The notes: generated from the letters alone by a model not told the origin. Shown: positions 8,027 to 16,699, counted from the stretch's first letter. The stretch: 64,000 nt of DNA from Azospirillum brasilense (GCF_007827795.1 NZ_VITI01000014.1:1-64000), one strand, 5' to 3'. Numbers and translations are program-made.

Positions 8027-8428
8027 ATGGCGGACGGGACGACCACCATCGACCGCCTGACCCCGGTCACCAAGCGGATCGACCGCGCGGCGATCCGGCT
8101 CTACGCCGAGCTGACCGACGACTTCAACCCGATCCACGTCGATCCAGACTTCGCGGCGACGACGCCGATGAAGGGCATCATCGCCCACGGTCTGCTGTCG
8201 GTGAACCTGCTCTGGCAGTCGGTCCGCCGCAGCCTGGGCGAGGCGGCGGTGTCCGACGCGACGCTCGACATCCGCTTCCTGCGCCCGGTGCGCGAGGACG
8301 ACGTGGTGACCGCGGGCGGCCAGCGCCGCGTCGATGGCGACGGCTACGACGTCTGGATCGACAACCAGCATGGGGAAACGGTGATCGCCGGACGCATCCG
8401 GCACGGGGCGGGGAGGGCGGCGTCATGA
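8027..8428 (+). CDS. MaoC-family (R)-specific enoyl-CoA hydratase
   Basis: A 133-residue single hot-dog hydratase. The catalytic dyad motif DFNPIHVD (Asp32, His37) and the substrate loop MKGIIAHG are intact. It should hydrate trans-2-enoyl-CoA to the beta-hydroxyacyl-CoA that a retro-aldolase would cleave. The ATG at 8027 is 2 bases after the previous stop; an in-frame GTG at 8012 would overlap the upstream gene. The downstream crotonase overlaps it by ATGA. Confidence 0.85.
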   Translation: MADGTTTIDRLTPVTKRIDRAAIRLYAELTDDFNPIHVDPDFAATTPMKGIIAHGLLSVNLLWQSVRRSLGEAAVSDATLDIRFLRPVREDDVVTAGGQRRVDGDGYDVWIDNQHGETVIAGRIRHGAGRAAS

Positions 8429-9171
8429 CCGAAACGCTTCTCCTCCGCGACGATGGCGATCTGCGGCGCATCACCCTGAACCGCCCCGCGAAGATCAACG
8501 CGCTCGACACCGCGACCTTGCGGGCGCTGGCCGAGGCTGTGGACGGCGCTCCCGCCGCCGGAATAGCGCTGGTGGCGATCGACGGCGCCGGGCCGCGCGG
8601 CTTCTGCGCCGGTGGCGACGTCGCCGAGATGAGCCGCGGTGCCGAGGCCTTCGCCGCCCAGGAGGAGGCGCTGCGGGCGGCGATGCAGGCGCTGCACGGC
8701 TCGGCGGTTCCGGTGATCAGCGTGGTCCATGGCCGGACGCTGGGAGCCGGCTGCATCGTGGCGTGCCTCAGCGACCTCGTGCTGGGGGCCGACGATGTGC
8801 AGTTCGGCTTTCCGGAGATGCGCTTCGGCCTCTATCCGGCCTTCGTCCACGCCGCCCTGACGGAACGGCTGCCGGCGGCGCTGGCCTTCCAGATCCTGGC
8901 GGGGGGCCGGATGATGGACGCGGCGGAGGCCTACGGCTTCGGATTCCTGACCGAGATCCTGCCCGCCGACGGCTTTGCCGAGGCGGCGGAGGCGCGCATC
9001 GCCTGGTACCGCGACCGGCTGGACGCCCTGGCGGCGGGCCGGCGCATCCTGCGGATGGAGAGCCGCCCGTCGATGGCGGAGAAGACCGCAAGGCTGGCCC
9101 CCCTGCTGACCGAGAACCACGCGGCGCCGTCCGTCCGGCGGCTGCTGTCCGGGCTGTCTTTTGCCCGCTGA
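8425..9171 (+). CDS. Enoyl-CoA hydratase/isomerase (crotonase) family protein
   Basis: A 248-residue crotonase. The oxyanion-hole segments are FCAGGDV and GRTLGAGC. Of the two catalytic Glu residues of enoyl-CoA hydratase, the one in the GGGCE loop is Ile here (GAGCIVA). The second, in FPEMRFGL, is kept. A single Glu is what delta3,delta2-enoyl-CoA isomerases use, so isomerase or another crotonase reaction is as likely as hydratase. Its start overlaps the MaoC stop (ATGA). Confidence 0.82.
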   Translation: MTETLLLRDDGDLRRITLNRPAKINALDTATLRALAEAVDGAPAAGIALVAIDGAGPRGFCAGGDVAEMSRGAEAFAAQEEALRAAMQALHGSAVPVISVVHGRTLGAGCIVACLSDLVLGADDVQFGFPEMRFGLYPAFVHAALTERLPAALAFQILAGGRMMDAAEAYGFGFLTEILPADGFAEAAEARIAWYRDRLDALAAGRRILRMESRPSMAEKTARLAPLLTENHAAPSVRRLLSGLSFAR

Positions 9172-9192
9172 TTTCTTTCGAAACGGCAACGA

Positions 9193-9208
9193 GTCCCGCC
9201 AACGGGAC
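9193..9208 (+). other. Small hairpin upstream of the binding-protein gene
   Basis: GTCCCG-CCAA-CGGGAC forms a 6-bp stem with a tetraloop, 38 bases before the start codon of the substrate-binding protein and 21 bases after the crotonase stop. It could be an mRNA-processing or stability element. No function is shown by the sequence alone. Confidence 0.35.
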
Positions 9209-9246
9209 CGCGTCACCCCCGAACAACGGATTCCTGGGAGGGAACG

Positions 9247-10404
9247 ATGTCGAAACGCACCCTGTTCGCCGCGCTCGTGCTGAGCAGCGCCCTGTCCACA
9301 GCCGCACTGTCCACCACCGCCCTGGCCGCCGACCCGGCGGTCTACAAGATCGGCGGCATCTTCGCGATGACCGGCGCCTCGCCCCATTACGGCAAGGTGA
9401 TGAGCGCCGGGGCGCAGCTCGCCGTGGACGAGATCAACGCCCAGGGGGGCATCGACGGCATCAAGCTGCAACTGGTCATCGAGGACCACAAGAGCGGCAG
9501 CGCCCAGGCCGCCGTCGCCGGCATGAACCGGCTGATCGACGTCGAGGGGGTGAAGGCGGTGCTGCCCTCCTTCTCCACGGTGACGCTGGCCACCATGCCC
9601 ATCGGCGACCAGAAGAAGGTGATGATGATCAACGGCGGCGGGGTCAGCGCCCAGACGGTCGGCACCTCCCCCTACATGTTCAACATCCGCTCCATGGCGT
9701 CGGATCTGGCCGCCGGCATCGCCCACCGCGCGGCGGAGCAGGGAGCCAAGAAGCTCGCCCAGATCGCCATCAAGTCGGAGTTCGGCGACGCCACCATCGC
9801 CGCCACCACCAAGGCGTGGGAGGGCATGGGGCTGAAGATGGTCGCCGCCGAGCAGTTCCAGGCCGACGCCGCCAACATCGACACCCAGGTCGCCAAGCTG
9901 CGCGCCTCCCAGCCCGACGCCATCGCCAACTGGCCGACCACGCCGCAGGCCGGGCTGGCGGTGAAGCGCATGCGCGAGCTGGGCATGAAGCAGCCGGTCT
10001 ACTGCATGGAATGGACCGCCGAGGACACCAAGGTCGCCGGCCGGCACGCCGAGGGGGTGGAGGTCGTCACCGATTACTTCGCCGCCACCGACGAGAATCC
10101 CTGGTCCAAGCGCTTCGCCGACGCCTACCGGGCCAAGTTCGGCGAGATGCCCGACTTCTACGCCGCCAACTACTACGAGGGCGTCTACGTCGTCGCCGAG
10201 CTGATCCGGCGGGCGAAGGCCAAGGGCGGCGATTACTACAGCGGCGAGCGTCTGGTCCAGGCGCTGTGGGAGAACCCGACCTTCGACAGCGTCTACGGCA
10301 AGACACTGACCTTCCGCAAGAACGGCGTGGCGCAGAAGCCGGTGGCGGTGTTCCGCCTGGAGAACGGCGAACAGAAATTCGTGAAGTTCACCACGGGCGA
10401 ATGA
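9247..10404 (+). CDS. Periplasmic substrate-binding protein, LivK/HAAT family
   Basis: A 385-residue protein with a Sec signal peptide (cleavage near Ala27) and a type I periplasmic binding fold: IGGIFAMTGASPHYGK at the N-terminus, GAQLAVDEINAQGGIDG and VAGMNRLIDVEGVKAVLPSFST. Members bind branched-chain amino acids, amides or aromatic and aliphatic acids. It is the only binding protein next to the two Liv-type transporters and may serve both. GGGAGG is correctly spaced before the ATG. The acyl-CoA genes around it suggest a carboxylic-acid ligand (inference). Confidence 0.9.
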   Translation: MSKRTLFAALVLSSALSTAALSTTALAADPAVYKIGGIFAMTGASPHYGKVMSAGAQLAVDEINAQGGIDGIKLQLVIEDHKSGSAQAAVAGMNRLIDVEGVKAVLPSFSTVTLATMPIGDQKKVMMINGGGVSAQTVGTSPYMFNIRSMASDLAAGIAHRAAEQGAKKLAQIAIKSEFGDATIAATTKAWEGMGLKMVAAEQFQADAANIDTQVAKLRASQPDAIANWPTTPQAGLAVKRMRELGMKQPVYCMEWTAEDTKVAGRHAEGVEVVTDYFAATDENPWSKRFADAYRAKFGEMPDFYAANYYEGVYVVAELIRRAKAKGGDYYSGERLVQALWENPTFDSVYGKTLTFRKNGVAQKPVAVFRLENGEQKFVKFTTGE

Positions 10405-10423
10405 TCGCGGTTTCAATGCGTTA

Positions 10424-10592
10424 GCCCTCTCCCCTCCGCTCACGCGCAAACGAAGTTTGCGCTGACGCGACAGGCGGACCTTCGGTCCGCCGAAAGCGGG
10501 GAGAGGGGAGGGTGAGGGGGGTGCGCTTTTGCCGGACGCACCGCCACGCGCAACCCCCTCACCCCAACCCTCTCCCCGGAGGGGAGAGGGGG
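10424..10592. repeat. Composite REP-like palindromes, copies 3 and 4
   Basis: The intergenic gap between the binding protein and the permease holds a nested palindromic block. CCCTCTCCCC-type arms surround two perfect hairpins, GCGCAAAC/GTTTGCGC (10444-10462) and GGCGGACC/GGTCCGCC (10473-10491). A simple copy follows with a 10-bp stem (10568-10577 / 10581-10590). The last copy matches the one at 138-175 almost base for base. A likely effect is to lower permease expression relative to the binding protein. Confidence 0.65.
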
Positions 10593-10614
10593 ACATAGAC
10601 AGGAGCGCCATTTC

Positions 10615-11478
10615 ATGGATCTGCTCATCCAACTGACCCTGAACGGTCTGTTCAACGGCGCGCATTTCGCCCTGCTGGCGATGGGGTTCGCGTTGATCTT
10701 CGGAACGACCGGCGTCGTGCATTTCGCCTACGGGCCGGTCTACGCGGTCGGCGCCTACGCCATCTGGGCGCTGGCGGTGCTCGTCGGGCTGCCCTTCTGG
10801 GCGGCGGTGCTGCTGGGCGTCGCCTTGACCGCGGCGCTCGGCGTCGGCTGCTACCTGTTCATCTACCGCCCGTTCGAGATCAGCGGCAGCCCGCCCTTCG
10901 TCGTTCTGGTCGCCTCGCTCGGCCTGTTCATCGTCATGAAGAACCTGATCGGCATCGTCTTCGGCACCGGCGTCAAGACGGTGGACAGCGTCGCCTACGA
11001 CGTGCATTTCGTCGGCAACGCCTTCTTCACCACGGTGCAGCTGGGGCAGGTGGCGGCGGCGCTGCTGGTCGGCTGCGGCATCGCGCTGTTCCTGCGGGCC
11101 AGCCGCTACGGCAAGGCCATCCGCGCCATGGCCGACAACCGCGAGATGGCCACCGTCATCGGCATCGACACCACGCGCCTGTCCATCCTGGTCTTCGCGC
11201 TGGGATCGGCGGTGTCGGCGGTGGCCGGGTCGCTGGTTCTGCTGCGCGACGGGCTGAACCCCAACATGGGCTTCGGCGCGGTGTTCGTCGCCTTCGTCGC
11301 GGTGATCGTCGGCGGGGTGGGGTCGCTGCGCGGGGCGGTCATCGCCGCCTTCCTGCTGGCCTTCGTGCAGAGCCTGGGCATGTGGCAGATCCCCACCGAG
11401 TGGCAGAACACCATCGTCTTCGTGGTGCTGTTCGGGTTCCTGCTCGCCCGCCCCTCCGGCATCGTCCGCCGGGCTTGA
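10615..11478 (+). CDS. livH: Branched-chain-type ABC permease, LivH family
   Basis: A 287-residue membrane permease with about eight hydrophobic segments. LNGLFNGAHFALLAMGFALIFGTTGVVHFAYG is split here only for description: the LivH opening motif spans residues 6-37. The loop RYGKAIRAMADNREMA (the ATPase contact) and a final ARPSGIVRRA are also present. It begins a second LivH - LivMG - LivF set, distinct in sequence from that at 226. AGGAG lies ahead of the ATG. Confidence 0.9.
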   Translation: MDLLIQLTLNGLFNGAHFALLAMGFALIFGTTGVVHFAYGPVYAVGAYAIWALAVLVGLPFWAAVLLGVALTAALGVGCYLFIYRPFEISGSPPFVVLVASLGLFIVMKNLIGIVFGTGVKTVDSVAYDVHFVGNAFFTTVQLGQVAAALLVGCGIALFLRASRYGKAIRAMADNREMATVIGIDTTRLSILVFALGSAVSAVAGSLVLLRDGLNPNMGFGAVFVAFVAVIVGGVGSLRGAVIAAFLLAFVQSLGMWQIPTEWQNTIVFVVLFGFLLARPSGIVRRA

Positions 11479-11493
11479 GGGAGAGGCACAGCC

Positions 11494-13197
11494 ATGGAAT
11501 ATCTCGCTCACATCCTCGTCATGGTCTGCCTCTACGGCATCCTGGCGACCTCCTTCAACCTGCTGATCGGCTTCGGCGGCATCTTCGCGCTGGCGCACGC
11601 CACCTTCTACGCCAGCGGGGCCTACGCCGCCGGCATCCTGGCGACGAAGCTCGGCATCGGCTTTCCCCTCACCCTGCTGGCCGGCACGGTGGTCACCGCC
11701 GCCATCGGCCTGCTGGTCGCCTTTCCCGCCATGCGGGTGGGAAGCCACTATCTGGTCGTTATCACGCTGGCGTTGCAGGCCATCACCATCGATGTGCTGA
11801 TGAACAGCAAGCCGCTGACCGGCGGGCCGGACGGCATCCCCGGCATCCCCCCGGTGTCGCTGTTCGGCACCGCGCTGACCAGCCCGGTCAGTTTCCTGCC
11901 GCTGGCCGCGGTGATGGCGGCGTTGTGCTGCGCCGTCGCCTGGAGGCTCGGCGCCTCGCCCTTCGGACGCTCCCTGCGCGCCATGCGGGAGAACGAGGCG
12001 GCGGCCCAGGCGGTCGGCAAGAACCTCGTCCGCATGAAGCTGGTGGTCTTCGCGATGTCGGCGGGGCTGGCCTCGGTCGCCGGCACGCTGGTCGCCCACT
12101 ACATCGCCTTCGTGAACCCGGAATCCTTTACCATCGAGGAGACCATCCTCATCCTCGCCATGGTGATCCTGGGCGGCATGGGCAATTTGTGGGGCTCGCT
12201 GGCCGGGGCGGCGATCCTGGTGCTGCTGCCGGAAGGGCTGAAGTTCGTCCATGTGCCGGGCGACATCGCCGACATGGTGCGACAGGTGATCTACGGCGTC
12301 GTGCTGATCGTCATCCTGCGCCTGCGCCCTGAGGGGCTGTTCCCCGAGACGGTGTTCCGCACCTCGACCGGGGCCGCGCGGTCCAGCGTTCCCGCCAACG
12401 GCCCGCCGACGGGTGCGCTGGAGCGCGCAAGCGGCACGCCGGGGGAGGTGGTGGTCTCCGCGACCTCGCTGTCCAAGCATTTCGGCGGCATCCAGGCGGT
12501 CAAGGACCTGACCATCGACCTGAAGCGCGGCGAGATCGTCGGGTTGATCGGCCCCAACGGCGCCGGCAAGACGACGGCCTTCAACCTGCTGTCCGGCTTC
12601 CTGCGCCCGACCGGCGGCACCATCCTCTACCGGGGCCGCGACGTGACGAAACTGAAGCCGCACGAGGTGGTGGCCGCCGGGCTGGCCCGCTCCTTCCAGG
12701 ACCTGAAGCTGTTCACCAAGCTGACGGTGGTGGAGAACATCCTGGTCTCGCTGCCCGCGCAGCCGGGCGACCGCCCGCTCGACGTCTATTTCCGCCCCGG
12801 CCTCGTCCGCCGGGCCGACCGCGAGAACGTCGCCCGCGCGCTGGAGATCGCCTCCTTCGTCGGGTTGCTCGCCAAGGCCGACGAGACCGCCGCCAACCTG
12901 TCCTACGCCGAGGAGAAGCTGCTGGTCATCGCCCGGCTGCTGGCGACCGGGGCCGACGTGCTGCTGCTCGACGAGCCGCTGTCCGGCCTCGACACCGTGA
13001 CGGTGGAGCGCATCTGCGGGGTGATCCGCGACCTCGCCCGCGCCAACAAGGCCGTCTGCATCATCGAGCACAATCTGGAGGTCATCCGCGGCGTCTGCGA
13101 CGAGATCGTCTTCATCGACGAGGGCCGCGTGCTGACCAAGGGACCGCCGGACACGCTGATGCGCGACCGCGAACTGGCCGAGAGGTATTTCGGATGA
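11494..13197 (+). CDS. Fused ABC permease-ATPase, LivM-LivG type
   Basis: A 567-residue fusion. Residues 1-285 form a LivM permease (FNLLIGFGGIFALAHATFY). A short Ser/Pro linker at about 290-315 joins a LivG ATPase with Walker A GPNGAGKT (353-360), a degenerate signature LSYAEEKLLVIARLL, Walker B LLLDEPLSGL and IIEHN. The signature lacks the usual GGQ, as in many LivG. It starts 15 bases after livH and overlaps livF by ATGA. The same fused architecture as at 1120, with a different linker, suggests an inherited design rather than an assembly error. Confidence 0.9.
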   Translation: MEYLAHILVMVCLYGILATSFNLLIGFGGIFALAHATFYASGAYAAGILATKLGIGFPLTLLAGTVVTAAIGLLVAFPAMRVGSHYLVVITLALQAITIDVLMNSKPLTGGPDGIPGIPPVSLFGTALTSPVSFLPLAAVMAALCCAVAWRLGASPFGRSLRAMRENEAAAQAVGKNLVRMKLVVFAMSAGLASVAGTLVAHYIAFVNPESFTIEETILILAMVILGGMGNLWGSLAGAAILVLLPEGLKFVHVPGDIADMVRQVIYGVVLIVILRLRPEGLFPETVFRTSTGAARSSVPANGPPTGALERASGTPGEVVVSATSLSKHFGGIQAVKDLTIDLKRGEIVGLIGPNGAGKTTAFNLLSGFLRPTGGTILYRGRDVTKLKPHEVVAAGLARSFQDLKLFTKLTVVENILVSLPAQPGDRPLDVYFRPGLVRRADRENVARALEIASFVGLLAKADETAANLSYAEEKLLVIARLLATGADVLLLDEPLSGLDTVTVERICGVIRDLARANKAVCIIEHNLEVIRGVCDEIVFIDEGRVLTKGPPDTLMRDRELAERYFG

Positions 13198-13928
13198 CCG
13201 AGATTCACACCATGCCGATCGCCGAACCCGTCCTGGAGGTGCGCGGCCTCAGCGCCGGCTACGGCAAGCGGGCGGTGGTCCATGAGGTGGACCTGACGGT
13301 GCGGGCCGGCGAGATCCGTGTGCTGCTGGGCCACAACGGGGCCGGCAAGACGACGCTGGTGCGCACCGTCTTCGGGTTGCTGCGGCCGACATCCGGGACC
13401 GTCCGCTACCGGGGGGAGGACATCACCCGGCGGCGCTGCGCCGACAACGTGAAGGCGGGGATCGCGCTGGTTCCGCAGGGGCATGGCATCTTCCGCAGCC
13501 TGACCGTGCGCGAGAACCTGGAACTCGGCGCCTACACGGCGCAGGACCCGGCGGAGATCCGGGTGAACCGCGACGCGGTGATGGATCTCTTCCCGATCCT
13601 GCGCGAACGCGCCGGTCAGATCGCCGGCACCATGTCGGGCGGGCAGCAGCAAATGCTGGCGATGGGCATGGCGCTGATGCACCGGCCCGACGTGATGATC
13701 CTCGACGAGCCGTCGATCGGCCTCGCCCCCAACCTCGTCCAGCGCGTCATGGAGGCCATCGCCGAGGTCAACCGGACGCTGCGCATGGCCGTGCTGATGG
13801 TCGAGCAGAACGTCGTCCACGCCCTGCCCATCGCGCAGAGCGTCACCGTGCTGCGCACCGGCCGCAAGATTTACGAGGGCCCGCCCGAACCGCTGGGCGA
13901 CCGCCAATACCTGATGACCCTTTTCTGA
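13194..13928 (+). CDS. livF: ABC transporter ATPase, LivF family
   Basis: A 244-residue LivF-type ATPase: Walker A GHNGAGKT (46-53), signature MSGGQQQM, Walker B ILDEPSIGLAPN and the VEQN switch. The ATG at 13194 overlaps the stop of the fused permease/ATPase. An internal ATG at 13212 is possible but lacks a better ribosome site. It completes the second HAAT set. Confidence 0.9.
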   Translation: MTEIHTMPIAEPVLEVRGLSAGYGKRAVVHEVDLTVRAGEIRVLLGHNGAGKTTLVRTVFGLLRPTSGTVRYRGEDITRRRCADNVKAGIALVPQGHGIFRSLTVRENLELGAYTAQDPAEIRVNRDAVMDLFPILRERAGQIAGTMSGGQQQMLAMGMALMHRPDVMILDEPSIGLAPNLVQRVMEAIAEVNRTLRMAVLMVEQNVVHALPIAQSVTVLRTGRKIYEGPPEPLGDRQYLMTLF

Positions 13929-13955
13929 AGACTACCGCACAGAAGGATCGTGTTC

Positions 13956-15029
13956 ATGGCCCGTCAGAAGATGCTGATCGTGGGTGCGCTGGGGACCGTC
14001 GGCCGCCCGATGCTGGAGCATTTCGAAGCCTCCCCGGAATGGGACGTTTGCGGCGTGTCGCGCCGCACCCCGGACTTCGAGACCGCCGCCGAATGGGCCG
14101 CCGTCGATCTGCGCGACCCCGACGACTGCCGCAAGCTGCGCGAGATCAAGGGCGTCACCAACATCTGCTACACCGCCGTCTACGAGAAGCCCGACGTGAC
14201 GCGCGGCTGGTCGGAATGGGACCATGTCGAGACCAACCTCGCCATGCTGAAGAACGTGGTGGAGAATGTCGAGGCGGTGTCGCCCAACCTGCGCCACATC
14301 ACACTGTTGCAGGGCACCAAGGCCTATGGCGGCCATCTCGGTCCCTTCCGCCAGCCGGCGCGCGAGAGCGATCCGCGCTACATGCGCCCCAACTTCTACT
14401 ACGACCAACAGGACTGGATCAGCGAACGCCAGCAGGGCAAGGAATGGAGCTGGAGCGTGCTGCGCCCGCAGATCGTCTGCGGCCTTGCGGTCGGCAGCCC
14501 GCTGAACATCATCACCGCCATCGGCGTATTCGCCGCCGTGTCGCGCGAATACGGCCTGCCGCTGCGCTTCCCCGGCGGCGCGTCGCGCATCGGCGAGGCG
14601 ACCGACGCCCGGCTGATCGCCAAGGCCGCCGAATGGGCCGGCACCAGCCCGCAATGCGCCAACCAAGTCTTCAACATCGCCAACGGCGACGTCTATGTCT
14701 GGGAGAACGTGTTCCCCAAGGTGGCGGAGCTGTTCCGCATGGAGCTGGAACCGGCGCAGCCCTTCTCGCTGGCCCGCATCATGCCGCAGAACGAGCCGAT
14801 CTGGGACCGCGTCGTCGCGAAGCACGGTCTCAAGCCCTACAAGTACACCGAGGTGGTGCCGTCCTGGCAGTTCGCCGACTTCCTGTTCGGCTACGGCCAG
14901 CGCCCCAATCCGCACCACATGAGCACCATCAAGGCGCGCAAGCTGGGCTTCCACGACTGCGTGGACAGCGAGGAGATGTTCGTCGATCTCCTCCTGGAAC
15001 TTCAGAAGCGCCGCATCCTGCCGGAATGA
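13956..15029 (+). CDS. PRISE-type SDR, enone 5beta-reductase/iridoid-synthase-like
   Basis: A 357-residue extended short-chain dehydrogenase. The NADP loop is GALGTVG (residues 10-16). The active-site signatures are those of the progesterone 5beta-reductase/iridoid synthase (PRISE) family, not of ordinary SDRs: LLQGTKAYGG with Lys122, and PNFYYDQQDW with Tyr148/Tyr149. PRISE enzymes reduce the C=C of enones with NADPH. In this operon it could reduce an alpha,beta-unsaturated ketone of the imported compound. The start is ATG 13956 with AGAAGGA eight bases before; a GTG at 13950 is also in frame. Confidence 0.85.
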   Translation: MARQKMLIVGALGTVGRPMLEHFEASPEWDVCGVSRRTPDFETAAEWAAVDLRDPDDCRKLREIKGVTNICYTAVYEKPDVTRGWSEWDHVETNLAMLKNVVENVEAVSPNLRHITLLQGTKAYGGHLGPFRQPARESDPRYMRPNFYYDQQDWISERQQGKEWSWSVLRPQIVCGLAVGSPLNIITAIGVFAAVSREYGLPLRFPGGASRIGEATDARLIAKAAEWAGTSPQCANQVFNIANGDVYVWENVFPKVAELFRMELEPAQPFSLARIMPQNEPIWDRVVAKHGLKPYKYTEVVPSWQFADFLFGYGQRPNPHHMSTIKARKLGFHDCVDSEEMFVDLLLELQKRRILPE

Positions 15030-15043
15030 GAGAGGCCCGCCGC

Positions 15044-16699
15044 ATGACCATCACGCGCAGCATCCACGGCGTTCCGGTGCAGTGGGAAACCCTGCCGGCG
15101 CTGGTCGCCGCCCGCGCGGCGCAGCACGGGGACACGCCCCGGCTGACCGTCGCCGGGCGGGCGATGAGCTACCGGGAGCTGGACGGGGAGTCCACCCGTG
15201 TCGCCGCCAACCTGCACCGGCTGGGGGTGCGCAAGGGGGACCGGGTCGCCTGCTTCCTGCGCAACGCGCCGGAGCATCTGCTGACCTGGATAGCCGCCGG
15301 CAAGCTGGGGGCGATCTGGGTGCCGCTGAACGCCGGTCTGGTGGGGGAGGATCTCGTCCACACCCTGACCAACGCCACGCCCGCCGTCCTGGTGGTGGAC
15401 GGGGAACTGGCCGAGCGGGTGGAGGCGGTCGCGGACCGGCTGCCCCGCATGCGCGTCTACGTGGTGGACGACGGCGAGGGGAGGGGAGGCGGGCGCTTCC
15501 CGCCCTTCGCCGACCTGCTGGAGCCGGGGCATCCGCTGCCGGTGGTGGCGGTGTCCGGCGGCGATCCGGCGGTCATCATCTACACCGGCGGCACCACCGG
15601 CTTGCCCAAGGGCGCGCTTCTGCCGCATTTCGCCTGGATCGCGGCGGGGATGCGCTACGTTGAGGCGTTCGAGACGCGGCCGGACGACGTCCATTACTCG
15701 ATCCTGACGCTGTTCCACGTCGGTGGCCTGATGCTGGGCGTGATGGGGCCGATGGTCGCCGACATACCCACGGTGATCGACCGCCGCTTCAGCGGCAGCA
15801 ACTTCTGGGCGCGGGCGCGGGAGACCGGGGCGACCATCGTCGATCTGATCGGCACCATGATCACCGTGCTGACCGAGCAGCCGGAGAGCCCGGCGGATCG
15901 CGACCACCGGGTGCGCGTCTCGCTGGGGGTGACGGGGCAGATCCCGCCCGCCGTGTCGGACCGCTTCGTGGAGCGGTTCGGCATCGGCTTCGTCAACGTC
16001 TATTCGCTGACCGAGACCGGCGGCGTGCTGATCGTCAACAACCGGATGAACTCGCCGAAGCCGCGCGCCAACGGCCTGACCCATGGCTGGGCGGAGGTGA
16101 CCATCCTCGATGACGACGACCAGCCGGTGCCGCCGGGTGTCACCGGCCAGATCGCCCTGCGCCCCCGCTACCCGCACATCTTCATGTCGGGCTATTTCAA
16201 CGCGCCGGAACGCACGCTGGAATGCCTGTCGAACCTGTGGCTGCACACCGGCGACCTCGGCCATCTGGACGCGGACGGCTATCTGCACTTCACGGGGCGT
16301 CAGGCTCACTGGCTGCGCCGCCGCGGCGAGAACGTGTCGGCCTATGAGGTGGAAAGCGTGCTCAGCCAGTGTCCGGGCGTGCGCGAGGTCGTGGTGGTCG
16401 GCACGCCGTCCGAAAAGGGGGAGGAGGAGGTGAAGGCCTTCGTCATCCGCGAATCGGGCAGCGGCGTGGAGCCGGCTGCCATCGCCGCGTGGTGCGAGGG
16501 CCGCATGGCCGCCTTCAAGATTCCGCGCTTCATCGCCTTCGTGGAGAGCTTCCCCCGCTCCGTGACGAAGCGCGAAGTGGAGCGTCACAAGCTGCGCGCG
16601 CTGCCGAACGACGGAGTCTGGGACCGCGAGGCGGTGCCGTCGGGATCGTATCGCGTCGCCAAAGGGGCCATTGTGTTGCACGGAGGAGACGTTGTTTGA
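15044..16699 (+). CDS. AMP-dependent acyl-CoA synthetase (ligase)
   Basis: A 551-residue ANL-superfamily enzyme that should activate a carboxylic acid with ATP and CoA. Motifs in order are the P-loop YTGGTTGLPKG (180-190), VYSLTETGG, LHTGDLGHLD, the hinge RRRGENVSAYEVE and the C-terminal SVTKREVERHK with the catalytic Lys. It resembles the crotonobetaine/carnitine-CoA ligase branch. The acid cannot be named. GAGAGG precedes the ATG at 15044; an in-frame ATG at 15026 overlaps the previous stop codon. It is the likely entry step of the pathway encoded from 6023. Confidence 0.85.
   Translation: MTITRSIHGVPVQWETLPALVAARAAQHGDTPRLTVAGRAMSYRELDGESTRVAANLHRLGVRKGDRVACFLRNAPEHLLTWIAAGKLGAIWVPLNAGLVGEDLVHTLTNATPAVLVVDGELAERVEAVADRLPRMRVYVVDDGEGRGGGRFPPFADLLEPGHPLPVVAVSGGDPAVIIYTGGTTGLPKGALLPHFAWIAAGMRYVEAFETRPDDVHYSILTLFHVGGLMLGVMGPMVADIPTVIDRRFSGSNFWARARETGATIVDLIGTMITVLTEQPESPADRDHRVRVSLGVTGQIPPAVSDRFVERFGIGFVNVYSLTETGGVLIVNNRMNSPKPRANGLTHGWAEVTILDDDDQPVPPGVTGQIALRPRYPHIFMSGYFNAPERTLECLSNLWLHTGDLGHLDADGYLHFTGRQAHWLRRRGENVSAYEVESVLSQCPGVREVVVVGTPSEKGEEEVKAFVIRESGSGVEPAAIAAWCEGRMAAFKIPRFIAFVESFPRSVTKREVERHKLRALPNDGVWDREAVPSGSYRVAKGAIVLHGGDVV

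Noticed and set aside
8344..13071. A 1575-codon open frame on the - strand
   Set aside because: It is antisense to seven real genes, has His/Gln/Arg/Gly-rich low-complexity content and arises from high GC.
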